Below, in pieces: positions 5,446-6,507 of a stretch of 6,507 nt of DNA. A program made the position numbers and the translations under genes. Numbering within the stretch: the stretch's first letter is position 1; every line of letters starts with the position of its first letter. The DNA is from Chitinophagaceae bacterium (lineage in GTDB: Bacteria > Bacteroidota > Bacteroidia > Chitinophagales > Chitinophagaceae): NCBI GenBank assembly GCA_014379785.1, contig JACMLD010000420.1, forward strand, positions 1 to 6,507, read 5' to 3'. Below the pieces are notes generated by a model. That model made no database searches. It saw nothing but the letters and a program-made list of their open reading frames with translations, and was not told the origin of the DNA.

Positions 5446-6507
5446 CTATTCAACTATTCCTTCCAATGCGAGGAGAAATGAATATTCGAGAGCAATTTCC
5501 TTGAGGTAGTCGAATCGTCCAGATGCACCGCCATGCCCTGCGGCCATATTGGTATAAAAAAGGAGCAGATTCCGGTCGGTTTTCAGGGTGCGGAGCCTGG
5601 CTACCCATTTGGCTGGTTCAAAATACTGCACCTGGCTATCGTGTAAACCTGTAGTTACCAGTATGTTCGGATAGTCCTTCTTTGAAAGGTTGTCATAAGG
5701 CGAATAGGTTTTCATGTAGGCGTAATGCTCTTTCACTTTCGGATTCCCCCATTCGTCAAATTCATTTGTTGTCAGCGGAATGGATTCATCAAGCATGGTG
5801 TTGATGACATCTACAAAAGGAACCTGCGCAATAATGCCGTTGAAAAGATCCGGTCTCATATTTACTACAGCGCCCATCAGCAACCCGCCTGCACTGCCAC
5901 CCTGGGCATAAAGATGCGCTTTGGAAGTGTATTTTGCTCGTACCAGAAACTCTCCGCAATCTATAAAGTCATTGAAGCTGTTGATCTTCTTCTGCATTTT
6001 GCCGTCCTCGTACCATTGCCGTCCCATTTCCTGTCCACCACGTACATGCGCGATAGCGAAGGCAAATCCGCGGTTAAGAAGACTCAGCCTGTTCCCGCTG
6101 AAAGTTGCGTCCAGGCTGTTTCCGTATGAACCATAGCCATAGAGCAGCAATGGCGATGAACCATTCTTTTCAAATCCTTTTTTAAAAACCACTGAAACGG
6201 GAATCTTCACTCCGTCACGGGAGGTGGCATACAGCCTTTCTGTTACATAGTCCGCCGCGTTGTATCCGCCAACCACTTCCTGCTGCTTCATCAGTTTTTT
6301 CTCTTTCGTGTCCATGTTAAAATCAAACACGGATCCCGGAGTGGTCATGGAGGTGTAATTGTACCTAAGCAGATTGGTATTGTATTCCGGATTGGCTGCT
6401 GTCATCGCAGCATAGGCCGGCTCACCGAAATCCAGCGGGTACTCATCACCCGTTGTAATGTCCTGCACCCGGATATGCAGCAAACCTTCTTTGCGTTCTG
6501 TAATGAC
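5446..6507 (-). CDS. ptrB: Oligopeptidase B (serine peptidase family S9A), C-terminal half
   Basis: This peptidase cuts after Lys and Arg in short peptides. The window holds the last 353 residues and the stop (TAG, 5448-5446); the reading frame is open to the right edge, so the start is outside. The alpha/beta-hydrolase domain is complete. The catalytic Ser is in G-G-S-A-G-G (codon 5895-5893), the Asp in G-L-H-D-S-Q-V-Q-Y (5640-5638) and the His in A-G-H-G-G (5535-5533). Their spacings, 85 and 35 residues, equal those I recall for E. coli PtrB (Ser532, Asp617, His652), so about 330 residues, mostly beta-propeller, are missing. The oxyanion-loop motif Y-G-Y-G-S-Y-G and the block R-G-G-Q-E-M-G-R-Q-W-Y-E-D-G are also present. 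Two acidic positions linked to subsite preference differ from E. coli: S-L-D-A-T has Thr where E. coli has Asp462, and N-E-F-D-E-W-G-N-P has Asp where it has Glu578. Family members are usually cytoplasmic; a secretion signal cannot be judged because the N-terminus is not visible. A TTG at 6483 is internal and not a real start. Confidence 0.95.
   Translation of the reverse strand, partial: VITERKEGLLHIRVQDITTGDEYPLDFGEPAYAAMTAANPEYNTNLLRYNYTSMTTPGSVFDFNMDTKEKKLMKQQEVVGGYNAADYVTERLYATSRDGVKIPVSVVFKKGFEKNGSSPLLLYGYGSYGNSLDATFSGNRLSLLNRGFAFAIAHVRGGQEMGRQWYEDGKMQKKINSFNDFIDCGEFLVRAKYTSKAHLYAQGGSAGGLLMGAVVNMRPDLFNGIIAQVPFVDVINTMLDESIPLTTNEFDEWGNPKVKEHYAYMKTYSPYDNLSKKDYPNILVTTGLHDSQVQYFEPAKWVARLRTLKTDRNLLLFYTNMAAGHGGASGRFDYLKEIALEYSFLLALEGIVE

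Noticed and set aside
5725..6129. Plus-strand 134-codon open frame inside ptrB
   Set aside because: It lies wholly antisense to the catalytic domain of oligopeptidase B, whose triad is intact; the sequence is Cys- and His-rich without any domain pattern, as expected of a shadow frame.
5446..6483. A complete 345-aa peptidase starting at 6483
   Set aside because: The start would be TTG in the middle of a conserved domain, and the frame stays open to the window edge; the family is about 690 residues long, so this is a gene cut by the window.
1..6507. CRISPR array, tRNA, rRNA, insertion sequence or prophage remnants
   Set aside because: No spaced direct repeats, tRNA-like cloverleaf, rRNA sequence, transposase or integrase motifs were seen; nearly all sequence is accounted for by five genes.

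Overview
The window looks like chromosomal DNA from a Bacteroidota bacterium, most likely of the Chitinophagaceae or a near relative. The evidence is the absence of strong Shine-Dalgarno sites, with A/T-rich leaders instead, a very large outer-membrane beta-barrel protein with motifs I associate with the SprA-like proteins of this phylum, and small lipoprotein and coiled-coil families typical of the group. Genus or species cannot be told from the sequence alone. No mobile element, phage gene, CRISPR array, tRNA or rRNA was seen.

Layout from left to right. The first 79 bases hold the start of holA (DNA polymerase III delta subunit) on the minus strand. A 176-bp divergent intergenic region with an 8-bp perfect inverted repeat follows. 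On the plus strand comes a 325-aa inner-membrane-anchored coiled-coil protein with a C-terminal beta domain, ending at a strong, symmetrical intrinsic terminator. Only 13 bases past the terminator's T-run a plus-strand 201-aa lipoprotein begins. Its 3' end overlaps by 9 bp the 3' end of a 1159-aa minus-strand outer-membrane beta-barrel protein. Upstream of that gene, 68 bp away and on the same strand, is the C-terminal half of oligopeptidase B (ptrB), which runs off the right edge.

The genes do not form one obvious pathway. Three of the five encode envelope proteins (inner-membrane anchored, lipoprotein, outer-membrane barrel), and two are housekeeping or proteolytic enzymes. ptrB and the barrel gene may be co-transcribed, with no strong terminator visible between them. 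The main points for a second look are: the barrel protein, with half-size SprA-like signatures and an EF-hand-like loop; the overlapping convergent gene ends, with the only good terminator lying beyond the lipoprotein gene; the terminator placed directly before a co-directional start codon; and substitutions at substrate-pocket acidic positions of the oligopeptidase B. I see no clear sign of a wholly new multi-gene system.
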